DNA of 64,000 nt from Sphingobacteriaceae bacterium UBA6709 (GCA_002454425.1 DKIV01000015.1:1-64000); one strand, 5' to 3'. Positions 18,002-27,368 are shown, counted from the first letter of the stretch. The notes: generated from the sequence alone by a model not told the origin. Translations and numbers: made by a program.

Positions 18002-19432
18002 TTATCTGTTATCAACTCTGCCAGAAGAATTACTAAACTCGCTAACCGGAATTGGCAGCTTATACCCGCGTAGCGTGATCAGGTCCAGACCCGATGCTCT
18101 GGGGATGTTACGCGCATTCTTACGTTTATGAAAGAAAAACAACTGCCCTTCGCCGATGAACTCCTTGCGAAACTCCTGCGCCAATACCTGATTAATGTTT
18201 GAAGCATCGATTTGCGCTGCACTCAGTCCCCGATGCGCACGCAGCTCATTTATGAAACCTGCCGCCTCAGAAATACTAGTAGCTGCAGAGCTCTCCGCTG
18301 CAATAAAATACATCTCTGAAAGCTTCAGCATAGGCATCTTATTTCTATAAGCCGCCGGCCAGTTGGTATTTGTTAATTGATTGTACTTATTCAGCAAATA
18401 ATTGTTCTCATTATTGGGTGTGAACAGGTACAGATAACGGTAATCTTCCGGCGTATTATCATAGTACTCGCGATAAGTATTCTGAAAAACATAAAAAATG
18501 TTGGCTCCCGCAGTTGAGGTAAACGCGTTTTCATAAATGGTGTTTAGCCTCACCACATTCAAGGCAAACAGGTGTTCTGTAGAAAAAGTAAGATCGGCAA
18601 TATCTTTATTCATCAGATTTGCGGGATCAATCCATTTAAACTTACCTGACTGGATTACCTCATTTGCACATTCAAGCGCTTTCGTATAGTCTTTCTTATA
18701 CAAATACACCCGAGCCATCATGCCCTTAACAGCATAGTAATTCAGATGCACCTGGCGATTTAACAGATAGCCGTTATCATCCAGCGACGTTATGGTCTTA
18801 CCCGTAACCAAAGGATCAGCCTTCAATAAGGTTGCCGCAGCTTCGAGATCTGCAATTACCAAATCCAGAACAGCCCTGACACTACGTTGAGGTTCTATAT
18901 CCTTGCCCGACTTCTGATAATAGGGAATTGCTATCTTATCCGGATTTTCTTCGAAGCTGGCGCCAAATACACGCAGTAAATCAAAGTGCATAAACGCACG
19001 CAAGGCCAGCGCCTCTCCTTTTATAATCTGGTAATTGTCGCCCTGGAAGACATCTTTTTTGCCATCAATTTCCTGCAACAGCTTATTGTCGTTCGCTATG
19101 GCATTGTAGATACCGTTCCAAATGGCATCTATCCTGTTCAGGGAATTAAGATTATTGTCATATTGATAGATCTTATCAGCATCATAAGTCATTGCCTGAT
19201 AATCCCATTCGTAACCCAATACCCCCATCAGCCCAAAGGTCATCTCCTTGCCGTACAAGGGTTCATATGTCAGGGCGCTGTACACTCCGGACAAGGCCTC
19301 TTTGAAGCCACTCTCGGTAGCAAAAAGATCATTATCTCTCACTTGCGACTTAGGTTGTACGTCAAGCCACTTGTTACAGGCGTTGAGCATCAGAAAAAGC
19401 ACCGCCGTCAGTGTGTATAAATATTTCTTCAT
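18002..19432 (-). CDS. SusD/RagB-family surface lipoprotein
   Basis: 476-residue SusD-like protein with lipobox LNAC (Cys19) then NKWLDVQPKSQV. Conserved helices are visible: IWNGIYNAIANDNKLL, KGEALALRAFMHFDLLRVFG, LNYYAVKGMMARVYLYKKDY, LSEMYFIAAES and EFRKEFIGEGQLFFFHKRK. It lies 48 bases downstream of its SusC. The helices share blocks with the SusD at 6432, consistent with duplication of the whole locus or two related loci brought together. Confidence 0.95.
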   Translation of the reverse strand: MKKYLYTLTAVLFLMLNACNKWLDVQPKSQVRDNDLFATESGFKEALSGVYSALTYEPLYGKEMTFGLMGVLGYEWDYQAMTYDADKIYQYDNNLNSLNRIDAIWNGIYNAIANDNKLLQEIDGKKDVFQGDNYQIIKGEALALRAFMHFDLLRVFGASFEENPDKIAIPYYQKSGKDIEPQRSVRAVLDLVIADLEAAATLLKADPLVTGKTITSLDDNGYLLNRQVHLNYYAVKGMMARVYLYKKDYTKALECANEVIQSGKFKWIDPANLMNKDIADLTFSTEHLFALNVVRLNTIYENAFTSTAGANIFYVFQNTYREYYDNTPEDYRYLYLFTPNNENNYLLNKYNQLTNTNWPAAYRNKMPMLKLSEMYFIAAESSAATSISEAAGFINELRAHRGLSAAQIDASNINQVLAQEFRKEFIGEGQLFFFHKRKNARNIPRASGLDLITLRGYKLPIPVSEFSNSSGRVDNR

Positions 19433-19480
19433 CGTTTCTTATAATTTCGTACTCATCAATGTTAGACTTCAACGCATGTG

Positions 19481-22400
19481 TTAGAAGGTAGCCTGCAATG
19501 AGCAGGAGTAATTTCTGGTAAAAGGAAAATCCAATCCCCGTTCGGCCTTTACAGAGGCAATCCGGGCAATATCATTTGCAAAGAAGGTGAAGCGTATGCG
19601 TTCCATTCCCATGCGCTTGATAAACTTTGTATCCCTGAAATCGTAAGAAAGATTCGCCGATACCAGCTGCAACTCGTTTAAGTCCTGCACAAAGCGCGAA
19701 CTTGGGTTTGTACGTTGGGGAACGGCACTTATCTTTTTAAAATAAACCTGATCTCCCGGTTGCTTCCAGGTACTGGTAAATACGCGTCGGTCGACGTTAT
19801 ACTGAACATCAACATTTTCCACCCGGTCAACCAATGTTTGGTTATAGTACTGTCCGCCCAAGCGATATGACATGCTGCAGTTCAGTCCCCAGCCCTTGTA
19901 TTGAGCGTTGAAGCCAAAGTTGCCTCTTGCTTTAGGATTCGAATCGCCTACCACGACCTGATCGTTTGCATTCCACACATAGGTATGCGAGCCGTCCGCG
20001 GCCACGAGAATCTCGCTTCCATTAATCGGGTCGATCCCCAGAGACCTCACCGCCCAGATAGCGGTTGTCGACTGCCCTTCCTGATAACGAGTGAAAGGCT
20101 TTGTGGATGTTCCCCGCTCTGCTTCACGCTCATCGTTGATGCTATTAAGAGCATCAGAGATCTTTACCAGCTTGTTCTTATTAGCATTCAGGTTAAAGAA
20201 CAGGTTCAGGTAGCTGGTATTTTCCTGATTCTTCAGCACGCGGCAACTCAGCACCACATCCCAACCTGTATTCCTTATTTCACCAAGATTTTCTTTAAGG
20301 GAACTAAATCCTACAGAACCAGGCAAGGGTAAGTCTGTAAGCAGATTATCTGTGGTGCTTATATATCTGTCGACACGCAGCGTGAGATTTTTAAACAGCT
20401 GCAGATCCAGACCAAAGTTGTAGTCCTGTGTCTGCTGCCACTTCAGAGATTCGTTTGCTAAGCCCATGAGCTTGGCACCCACAATATTATCGTAATAGCT
20501 ATCCGTAAAATATTCATAGGTGGCCATTGCCTGATATGGGTTAAAGTTCTGACTTCCCGTGTATCCTGTTGACGCGCGCAGCTTCAACTGATCAATCCAA
20601 TGAGCCTTTGACAAGAACTTCTCCTTGTGAATGTTCCATCCCAAGCCCAGAGACCAAAAGTTTCCCCATCTGTTATCGGCGCCGAAAACACTGGAACCCT
20701 GACGGCGAAAAGTGATGTCACTTAAGAAACGATCATCATAGGAATAATTCAAGGCAAACAACAATCCCGTCTCACGAGTTTTGGCATCCGATCCTAAGGG
20801 TCTGCCGTCCTGCAGATATTGCTTTGCAAAGTTTATATAATCGACACGGTCATTCAGGAATCCCTGTGCTTGCAGCCCGTGTGTTTGTCTGCCGGTCTCA
20901 TAAAGATTCCAGCCGGAGTTTACAAAGAACAAATGCTTTCCTAGTTGCTTCGTATAGTTAAGAGTGATATCTGACTTAATGGATCCATCTTTACCATCAG
21001 TAATGGAGTAATCGCCACGTTTAAAGAAATCCTCCTCTGAATACTCTGCATACCGGGTGTGATTTGCAGGATAGAAATCCTCCCTGGTATCTGTCTTATA
21101 AGTGTATCCCAATCGACCAATCATCTTTAGCGTCTTGGTTAATGACCATTCTGCCTGAAAGTTATTCATGATATCGGTATACTTGGAGAAATTCTTCGTT
21201 CCCAGGCTCGCATTGTACAATGGATTAAAATAAGATATGGTAGCGCCCGATGTAGGATCAAACTGTCCCAATACCTTCTTCAAGGTTCCATTAGCTTCGT
21301 AAGGGTTCCAATAAGGATTTAATCTCGAATAAGCGGAAAAGGCTCCATAAGGCGAATCATACGCGTTATTGCCGGTAACGGTCAATGTATTCCGAAAGAG
21401 AACGTTATTAAAGCGATACGATAGAAATACATTCCCGGAGATCGTGCGGCGGCCGGATTCTTTCATTGCTCCGGTAACGTCGTTATAGGTAAAATCCGCG
21501 CCATAGCGTAGGTAAGGGTCGCCTCCCTCCACAGACAAGGTATGCTTCTGACCAATACCTGTTTGTAAGGGCTTGCTTAGCCAATAAGTATCTACACCCC
21601 TTGCCACTTCACTGTATAAGGCATTATACTGTGCTTTCAAATTCTGATCCGCATAATTAGCATTGGTGCTATATCTGCCGGCATCAAGCTCTACTTGCAA
21701 CTTCTCCTGTGCGTTAGTCAGGCGATAACTTGTTAAGTCGGGACTGGTAACATTAAAATCACCGGTGTAGCTAACTCTTAGCTTTCCCATCTCCGGGCGC
21801 TTGGTTTCGACAACGACCACACCATTCGCCGCACGGGAGCCATAAATAGCCTTTGCCGCGGCATCCTTCAATATGGTTACTGATGCTACGCGGTTAATAT
21901 CGAGGTCGTAGATCTTCTGCAAGGTACTTTCGAAGCCATCAAGGATAAAGAGCGGCATATTGGGATTGTTGGAATATTCGCCCTTCAAGCCCGGCAAACT
22001 ATTGCCACCTCTGATTTGCAAATCGGGTAATATATTGGGGTCTGATCCAGCCGTTAAGTTTTCAACCTGAATAAATGAAGGGTCTAAGACCTTCAAACTT
22101 TGCAAAACATTCTGATTGCCCACCAGGCGTAACTGCTCCGCGGTATATGTTGAAGCAGCCCCCGTGAAGCTCTCAGCTTTTCTTGTGAACACCCCGGTTA
22201 CAACCACGGACTCCAAATCGTTATCGTCAGATTCCAGCATTACATTTAGTTCCTGCGCCTTGCTAATCTTAAATTCCTTCGACTTAAAGCCCACATATCT
22301 GAATACTACCGTCAGCTCCCGATCCGGAACAGCTAAGGAATAGTTCCCGCTCATATCAGTCTGGGTAATTAATCCGGGAATCTCCTTAACTACTACAGTA

Positions 22401-22885
22401 ACTCCAGGTAAGGACTCATCGTCTGATGACAACACCTTTCCCTTTAACCGGGCGGGTTGAACCGCGCCTGACATTCCCGTCATTTTTATAGACTTTGGGC
22501 GCTCGTTTTTTTCAGCAACCTCCTTTTTGCGGATTATAATCTGATTACCTTTTATTATGTAGTCCAGAGTGGTGCCCTCCAGCAATTTGCCGATAGCTAC
22601 CTGAACAGGCTGATCCTTAATCTGAACATTTACCTTAAAAGGAGCCACCAGCTCATTATTAAAGATGATGTTACAATCAGCTTTTTTACCAAGAATCTCC
22701 AGGGCTTGTTTTAAGGCCTGGCCATTAAAAGCCACCGTAATCTTCTTACTATTAGCCGGTTGAGCATTACTCTGTTCAGCATTAAGTGAGAACAGAACAA
22801 GAAGCGATGTTGTTAATACGAAACCCAATGAGCGGGCATAACGTACTATTTCACGAGACAATAAAATGCCTGTGTATTTTTTCAT
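19481..22885 (-). CDS. SusC/RagA-family TonB-linked outer-membrane transporter with STN domain
   Basis: 1134-residue TonB-dependent receptor. A long signal region (to about residue 42) is followed by the STN domain at about 47-120 (ALKQALEILGKKADCNIIFNN), a CarboxypepD_reg-like domain at about 153-225 (LPGVTVVVKEIPG), a plug at about 235-380 with LKDAAAKAIYGSRAANGV, and a barrel ending in LQATF. It has the STN domain needed to signal to the FecR encoded directly upstream. The blocks TAIWAVRSLGIDPINGSEIL and YYNQTLVDRVENVDVQYNVD match the SusC at 2995 closely. Confidence 0.95.
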   Translation of the reverse strand: MKKYTGILLSREIVRYARSLGFVLTTSLLVLFSLNAEQSNAQPANSKKITVAFNGQALKQALEILGKKADCNIIFNNELVAPFKVNVQIKDQPVQVAIGKLLEGTTLDYIIKGNQIIIRKKEVAEKNERPKSIKMTGMSGAVQPARLKGKVLSSDDESLPGVTVVVKEIPGLITQTDMSGNYSLAVPDRELTVVFRYVGFKSKEFKISKAQELNVMLESDDNDLESVVVTGVFTRKAESFTGAASTYTAEQLRLVGNQNVLQSLKVLDPSFIQVENLTAGSDPNILPDLQIRGGNSLPGLKGEYSNNPNMPLFILDGFESTLQKIYDLDINRVASVTILKDAAAKAIYGSRAANGVVVVETKRPEMGKLRVSYTGDFNVTSPDLTSYRLTNAQEKLQVELDAGRYSTNANYADQNLKAQYNALYSEVARGVDTYWLSKPLQTGIGQKHTLSVEGGDPYLRYGADFTYNDVTGAMKESGRRTISGNVFLSYRFNNVLFRNTLTVTGNNAYDSPYGAFSAYSRLNPYWNPYEANGTLKKVLGQFDPTSGATISYFNPLYNASLGTKNFSKYTDIMNNFQAEWSLTKTLKMIGRLGYTYKTDTREDFYPANHTRYAEYSEEDFFKRGDYSITDGKDGSIKSDITLNYTKQLGKHLFFVNSGWNLYETGRQTHGLQAQGFLNDRVDYINFAKQYLQDGRPLGSDAKTRETGLLFALNYSYDDRFLSDITFRRQGSSVFGADNRWGNFWSLGLGWNIHKEKFLSKAHWIDQLKLRASTGYTGSQNFNPYQAMATYEYFTDSYYDNIVGAKLMGLANESLKWQQTQDYNFGLDLQLFKNLTLRVDRYISTTDNLLTDLPLPGSVGFSSLKENLGEIRNTGWDVVLSCRVLKNQENTSYLNLFFNLNANKNKLVKISDALNSINDEREAERGTSTKPFTRYQEGQSTTAIWAVRSLGIDPINGSEILVAADGSHTYVWNANDQVVVGDSNPKARGNFGFNAQYKGWGLNCSMSYRLGGQYYNQTLVDRVENVDVQYNVDRRVFTSTWKQPGDQVYFKKISAVPQRTNPSSRFVQDLNELQLVSANLSYDFRDTKFIKRMGMERIRFTFFANDIARIASVKAERGLDFPFTRNYSCSLQATF

Positions 22886-22932
22886 ACCTTTGAATGTTTT
22901 TTAAAATTTTTGAAATTTTGAATTCATCCCTT

Positions 22933-22969
22933 GCTGTCAGTCAGGTGAGTCGCATTTCTTGCTGACAGC
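22933..22969 (-). promoter_or_regulatory. Inverted repeat in the susC leader
   Basis: 8-bp perfect arms (GCTGTCAG at 22933-22940, CTGACAGC at 22962-22969) separated by 21 bases, 48 bases before the susC start on the minus strand. No T-run follows on the minus strand. It is a possible leader structure or regulator site; function unknown. Confidence 0.4.
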
Positions 22970-22977
22970 ATTACGAG

Positions 22978-23006
22978 ACCGAAATAGACCTATTTCGGTT
23001 TTTTTG
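22978..23006 (+). terminator. Terminator-like hairpin pointing against the operon
   Basis: 9-bp stem (ACCGAAATA with TATTTCGGT) with a 4-base loop and a run of seven T on the plus strand. It lies in the fecR-susC gap of a minus-strand operon, so it would stop antisense transcription entering fecR. Read on the minus strand the T-run is missing. Confidence 0.55.
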
Positions 23007-23037
23007 TTTGTAGTTATCGAGTCATAGGCCCTTTCAT

Positions 23038-23982
23038 TTATTCGTGAATTGTTATTTGATTACCGTTATCTATAGAATATCTTAAGCCGCGCGTCAGGGT
23101 GAGCGCTTCAAGAATTGAATGAAGACTTTCTCCACTTTCAAAACTCGCCGTAAAGTTCAGATGAGCAGTAGATGAATCGGAGAAACTTATTGATACAGAA
23201 TAGCGTGCTTCAAGCTGCCTGGCGATAGTCGCAAAGTCTTCATCTGTAAAAGCTATTTTTCCGTCAATCCATGCAACGACATTTCCCGACTCTATTCTTT
23301 TGCAGATTACCCGACCGCTGAGTTTATCGTACCTGGCCTGCTGATCGGGAAATACGATCGCCTTATTTACAGCGACTTTCCCTCTGACAACTGTAACCCT
23401 GATTGTATTAAGGACTTTATAGGCATTTATATTAAAGGCGGTACCCAATACGTTGGTCAGCGTCTTATCGGCCTTAACCTGAAATGGCTTAGCAACATCG
23501 TGCTTAACATCGAAATACGCCTCCCCCTCCAAAAGCTGAACAACGCGTTTTGCACCATAGAATTTTCGGGGATAAACAAGCTTACTACGTTCATTCAACC
23601 ATACGCTCGATCCATCGCTCAGAATAATTTTCTTCCGTTCTCCTTTCTCTGTGGATACAAGCATCTGTTGCTCGGCGGTAGCAAATTGAAAAATGTCTTC
23701 CCAATACCTATAAATGATTAGTGAACTTGCTAATAAGAAAACAAACGACGCGGCTATGCTGAGTCTACGACGATAAATATTATTGCGCCTTTTACCTGCT
23801 TCGATATTTGTAATCAGCCGGTTTAAAATACTTTCACGTATTTCCATGGGATTCCCCATAGAGCGCTCATTCCATGTAGAAGGCTTATCCTTGAATTGTG
23901 CAATCCGGCGATCCAACTCTCCTAGTGAGGCATGATCATCATCAGATTTCTTTCTATTTTTTCTAAAAAAAAGGATTTTCAT
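23038..23982 (-). CDS. FecR-family anti-sigma factor
   Basis: 314-residue inner-membrane regulator. The N-terminal cytoplasmic tail is basic (FFRKNRKK, about 1-73), with one membrane segment at about 74-92. The periplasmic FecR domain (about 105-215) includes DGSSVWLNERSKLVYP, GEAYFDVKHD and LGTAFNINAY. The C-terminal DUF4974-like part (about 235-312) includes DEDFATIARQLEARYSVSISF and LTLTRGLRYSIDNGNQITI. It sits 33 bases downstream of its ECF sigma gene and 152 bases upstream of the STN-bearing SusC. It is shorter than the 371-residue FecR of the mirrored operon. Confidence 0.93.
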   Translation of the reverse strand: MKILFFRKNRKKSDDDHASLGELDRRIAQFKDKPSTWNERSMGNPMEIRESILNRLITNIEAGKRRNNIYRRRLSIAASFVFLLASSLIIYRYWEDIFQFATAEQQMLVSTEKGERKKIILSDGSSVWLNERSKLVYPRKFYGAKRVVQLLEGEAYFDVKHDVAKPFQVKADKTLTNVLGTAFNINAYKVLNTIRVTVVRGKVAVNKAIVFPDQQARYDKLSGRVICKRIESGNVVAWIDGKIAFTDEDFATIARQLEARYSVSISFSDSSTAHLNFTASFESGESLHSILEALTLTRGLRYSIDNGNQITIHE

Positions 23983-24015
23983 AAGCGTCTTTACCTAAAG
24001 ACACTCAGAATAAAT

Positions 24016-24594
24016 CTACCACCCAAAGAAATTATAAATAAATATTAAAAAAAGAACCTCCCCCATCACCACTCGCATTCTTTTCAGTCCTATATTAATT
24101 TGATTTTCCACCGTTTTTATGCTGATATTCATTTTATCAGCAATTTCTCTATTCGACAGATGATATTTTCGACTTAAAGTCAAGATTTCCCGGCACCGCT
24201 CAGGCAACTGTTGCAAACCTTCATCATAAAGTGTCTGAATTTCTTTGAGGATAACACTTCCATCGGCGTGGTCTGCGTTGGCAACATCTAACTCTTCCGG
24301 TCCAAATTCAAGCTGGCCTTTGCGAGATCTTATCACATTTAGCGCTCTGTTCTTAACTGCTATATAAAGGTAGTCCCTTATCGAAACAATATTAAGTGCC
24401 CCTCGCTTATTCCACAGATAGATAAATACATCATGAACTAAGTCTTCGCAAATTTCCCGATGTGGAAACAGGTGAAAAGCACAGGCATACATCTCAGCCC
24501 AGTAGCGATCATAAATAGCCACAAAAGCATGTTGATTTCCCTCATTCAAAAGGGTAATAAGTTCTACATCCGTAAATGCGGTCGACATTCCCAT
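24016..24594 (-). CDS. ECF-type RNA polymerase sigma factor
   Basis: 192-residue ECF sigma factor. Region 2 lies at about 18-95 (HAFVAIYDRYWAEMYACAF, EDLVHDVFIYLW, DYLYIAVKNRALNVIR) and region 4 at about 125-178 (LPERCREILTLSRKYHLSNREIADKMNIS as separate helices). It ends in a hydrophobic tail (LFLIFIYNFF), also common in Bacteroidota FecR-partner sigmas. Initiation could be at Met1 or Met3. It heads the minus-strand operon running to 13277. Confidence 0.93.
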   Translation of the reverse strand: MGMSTAFTDVELITLLNEGNQHAFVAIYDRYWAEMYACAFHLFPHREICEDLVHDVFIYLWNKRGALNIVSIRDYLYIAVKNRALNVIRSRKGQLEFGPEELDVANADHADGSVILKEIQTLYDEGLQQLPERCREILTLSRKYHLSNREIADKMNISIKTVENQINIGLKRMRVVMGEVLFLIFIYNFFGW

Positions 24595-24961
24595 AAATCG
24601 CCAAGCTTCAAGCTTTATTGTATTGATAAATTTTCAAATGGTAAATGAGAGCATACGCGCAACGCGCAGATGCTGTGCTTGTTTACAACCATGCTGGTTG
24701 CTCAAGTTCATCATGTTATAAATTTACAATTTCGTTAACATAAATTAATTTTACAAGACTCCTCGCAAACAAAGTCAAAATATTTTATTAAAAACTCAAC
24801 AATCGCGATTGGCTATCTAACAGGAGCTTATTTCTTCCTTCCCATTTCAGGATTACGCGAATTCTTGTTCGTAGCAATGCAATAATGACAGTATCAGCTT
24901 TTCAGAATAAATTTATACATTTATATAATTGATTATATAATCATAAAATAAATTTATCTCT
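24595..24961. other. AT-rich divergent intergenic region
   Basis: About 370 bases between the minus-strand sigma gene and the plus-strand MarR-GNAT gene. It holds promoters for both directions, a small hairpin (24686-24700, 5-bp arms) and the palindrome at 24930-24943. No open frame is supported. Confidence 0.6.
24930..24943. promoter_or_regulatory. 14-bp perfect palindrome, candidate MarR operator
   Basis: TGATTATATAATCA reads identically on both strands, 18 bases before the MarR-GNAT start codon. MarR proteins are dimers that bind AT-rich palindromes and often repress themselves, so this is the natural autoregulatory site. Assignment is by position and symmetry only. Confidence 0.5.
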
Positions 24962-25921
24962 ATGGAATTCTTTAACGAAACTGGACGAGCAGCTTTAGGG
25001 AGTCGTCTTCGGCTACTGACAGCAAAAATCACTGATGACGCATCCAAAATATATGATCTCTACCAGATAAAATTTGTGCCAAAGTGGTTTCCAGTATATT
25101 TTACATTAGATAATAAAGGGCCGATGACCGTCAGCGCTATTGCCAGGGCAATTAGCCACTCTCAGCCCTCGGTGACAAAAATCGTTAAGGAGATGTCCGC
25201 GGCAGGGCTCGTAAAAGACAATCTGGAGAATAAAGATAAACGTCATAACCTGGTAGCGCTTACGGATCAAGGAAGAGGTCTCTCAGAGACTATTCGCAGC
25301 CAATTAACAGATATTGAACAGGCAATGGAAGATATAATGAACCAGGCTGATCACAATCTGTGGGAGGCTATTGCGGAATGGGAATATCTGCTTGAGCAGA
25401 AATCATTATTCCAACGAGTTCTGGAACGGAAAAAGATACGCGAAAGTAAGGAGGTGACAATTGTGAGTTATGGTTCTGAATACCGTCAGGCGTTCCGCGA
25501 CCTCAACAAACAGTGGATTGAAACATATTTTGAAATGGAAGAAAAGGATCTTCAAGTATTAAACAACCCTGAAGAATATATTATAAAACATGGCGGGGAA
25601 ATCTTAGTAGCACTTCTTGAAGGGAAGGCGGTAGGTGTATGTGCATTGGTAAAAGCGGAAGTCCCGGATTACGAATATGAAATGGCAAAAATGGCTGTCG
25701 ACCCTGTTGCTCAAGGGCGCAACATCGGTTGGCTGCTAGGTCAGGCGTTAATTCAGCGAGCGAAGGTGCTTGGCGCGAGAAAGCTATTTCTGGAAAGCAA
25801 CACGATATTGAAACCCGCCATTGGTCTCTATCAAAAACTGGGATTTAAAAAAATCGCTGGATATAAGAGCCCCTACAAACGCGCTAATATCCAAATGGGA
25901 TTAGATCTGTTGACCCTGTAG
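24962..25921 (+). CDS. MarR-type winged-helix regulator fused to GNAT acetyltransferase
   Basis: 319-residue two-domain protein. Residues about 30-140 form a MarR winged helix (GPMTVSAIARAISHSQPSVTKIVKEM as two helices, then LENKDKRHNLVALTDQG as the wing). Residues about 155-318 form a GNAT acetyltransferase with acetyl-CoA-binding VDPVAQGRNIGWLLGQAL and C-terminal ALFLESN/YQKLGFK-type motifs (here LFLESNTILKPAIGLYQKLGFKK). This fused architecture is known in several phyla; the small-molecule substrate and DNA targets are not. It is probably monocistronic and self-regulated through the palindrome just upstream. Confidence 0.92.
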   Translation: MEFFNETGRAALGSRLRLLTAKITDDASKIYDLYQIKFVPKWFPVYFTLDNKGPMTVSAIARAISHSQPSVTKIVKEMSAAGLVKDNLENKDKRHNLVALTDQGRGLSETIRSQLTDIEQAMEDIMNQADHNLWEAIAEWEYLLEQKSLFQRVLERKKIRESKEVTIVSYGSEYRQAFRDLNKQWIETYFEMEEKDLQVLNNPEEYIIKHGGEILVALLEGKAVGVCALVKAEVPDYEYEMAKMAVDPVAQGRNIGWLLGQALIQRAKVLGARKLFLESNTILKPAIGLYQKLGFKKIAGYKSPYKRANIQMGLDLLTL

Positions 25922-25961
25922 AAAGCACAAGATAAGCGTCAGCTGCATATCGCGTCTGATT

Positions 25962-25991
25962 CTTGCCGGAATCAAAGTATCTGTATCTTTG
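25962..25991 (+). promoter_or_regulatory. Bacteroidota-type promoter of the HD-domain gene
   Basis: CTTG at 25962-25965 (-33 element), an 18-base spacer, then TATCTTTG at 25984-25991 (-7 element, exact match to TAnnTTTG). The start codon is about 80 bases downstream. Confidence 0.65.
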
Positions 25992-26072
25992 CAGAGGAAC
26001 CCTGAAAACACCGAACAATACATAACTTACAAGTAGTACTAGCGTTTTGCGGATTACGATAAAAGGACTAAA

Positions 26073-26663
26073 ATGTCATTAGAAAATTTACTTCAACAGA
26101 TTGAGTTTATCAAGGAGATAGATAAAATCAAATATATTCAGCGAAAAACGAAGCTAATAAACAGCGACAGGAATGAGAATGATGCCGAACACAGCTGGCA
26201 CCTGGCGGTAATGGCAATCATTCTTGCTGAACATGCAAACCATCCTGTAGACCTCATGAAGGTAATAAAGATGGTACTTATTCATGATATCGTGGAAATT
26301 GATGCCGGCGACACCTTTATCTATGATACTCAAAAGAATCACTGTAATACGGACGAAGAGCGTCTTGCCGCAAACAGGATCTTTGGACTTCTTCCACAAA
26401 ATCAAGCCGAGGAACTTATCTCCATCTGGGAAGAATTTGAGGCAGGTGAAACAGAGGAAGCCAAGTTCGCAAGATCCATGGATCGCTTAGAGCCTTTGTT
26501 GCAAAACGTATCTAACAATGGAGGTACCTGGTCTGAGTTTAACGTAAAATACCATAGCGTCTACAAAAAAAAGAAGGTTATTAACGAAGGATCCTCGAAA
26601 ATTTGGGAATATGCAGAACAGCTGATTAACGACAGCGCAGACAAAGGCATACTTAAACGTTAG
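26073..26663 (+). CDS. HD-domain hydrolase (YfbR/HDDC2-like)
   Basis: 196-residue cytoplasmic metal-dependent phosphohydrolase. Metal ligands are visible: His40 (AEHSWHL), His71-Asp72 (LIHDIVEID), and an Asp in the SMDRLEPLL segment near residue 130. The length and the AEHSWH...HD spacing match the HD_3/YfbR-HDDC2 group, whose characterised members are 5'-deoxynucleotidases. No neighbour suggests a pathway. It has its own promoter and is transcribed away from the MarR-GNAT gene. Confidence 0.88.
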   Translation: MSLENLLQQIEFIKEIDKIKYIQRKTKLINSDRNENDAEHSWHLAVMAIILAEHANHPVDLMKVIKMVLIHDIVEIDAGDTFIYDTQKNHCNTDEERLAANRIFGLLPQNQAEELISIWEEFEAGETEEAKFARSMDRLEPLLQNVSNNGGTWSEFNVKYHSVYKKKKVINEGSSKIWEYAEQLINDSADKGILKR

Positions 26664-26781
26664 GACATGCTCGCCTGAAAAGAGCGTCTGACATAAGAGT
26701 GTTGTCTTAGCCCCTTCTGAGATGACACTGTTTACACTCTACAGGCTTCTTAGCTTGTCTGTTTTAGAACACTTAAAGCTT

Positions 26782-27210
26782 CTATTGCTCAGAACTAAAG
26801 CGTTCAGATGTAATAGCGATACTTTTTTGCATAAGCTCAGCAAATATATGCAGATCAATATCCGATAACTTCTTGATGTATACGCAACCTTTACCCTGTT
26901 TATACTTACCAAGCTTTGCAAGAAGTGGAGCCTGTGCCTCGGCCAAACTTAAACCATATAAAGAAATAGCAGCTTTCCGGGGTGAAAAACTAATAAGGGG
27001 CCAATCGCCCTCCTGTTTGCTTCTTTCCGACTTATAATGGTATGTGCCAAAGCCAATGATCGAGGAACCCCACATCCGCGCTTCAAAACCGGTTTGTGCT
27101 GATATAAATTCAATCAGACGGTAACAATCTCCTCGTTTTTCTTCCGTATTAACCATGTTCTCAATAAACAGGGAAACATCGGCATCTGTCAGAACCGTTT
27201 TAATAGCCAT
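26782..27210 (-). CDS. DUF1801-family protein
   Basis: 142-residue small soluble protein of the DUF1801 (YdhG-like) family, recognised from FEARMWGSSIIGFGTYHYKSERSKQEGDW, the conserved core with a Trp-Gly and an aromatic/basic patch, and from ISLYGLS and GKGCVYIKKLSDID later on. The start is placed at 27210 (MAIKTVLTD); the longer frame from 27240 adds ten hydrophobic residues unlike the family. Function unknown in the family; convergent with the HD gene. Confidence 0.8.
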   Translation of the reverse strand: MAIKTVLTDADVSLFIENMVNTEEKRGDCYRLIEFISAQTGFEARMWGSSIIGFGTYHYKSERSKQEGDWPLISFSPRKAAISLYGLSLAEAQAPLLAKLGKYKQGKGCVYIKKLSDIDLHIFAELMQKSIAITSERFSSEQ

Positions 27211-27368
27211 TGCGTTAATATTTAAAATACAGCAAAACAATCCTTCTCAAAATAGTAAATTAGCTTGCGCTAAAAAAATATTTTCTTTGATCAAATTGAT
27301 TAACTTCTTGCAAACAGAAGTTTGGAATTTAAAGAATGAAGCAATCGCTATTTTATGGTGCAAGCATG

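Noticed and set aside
24686..24700. 5-bp hairpin CAACC/GGTTG upstream of the MarR-GNAT gene
   Set aside because: Too short to distinguish from chance; no T-run.
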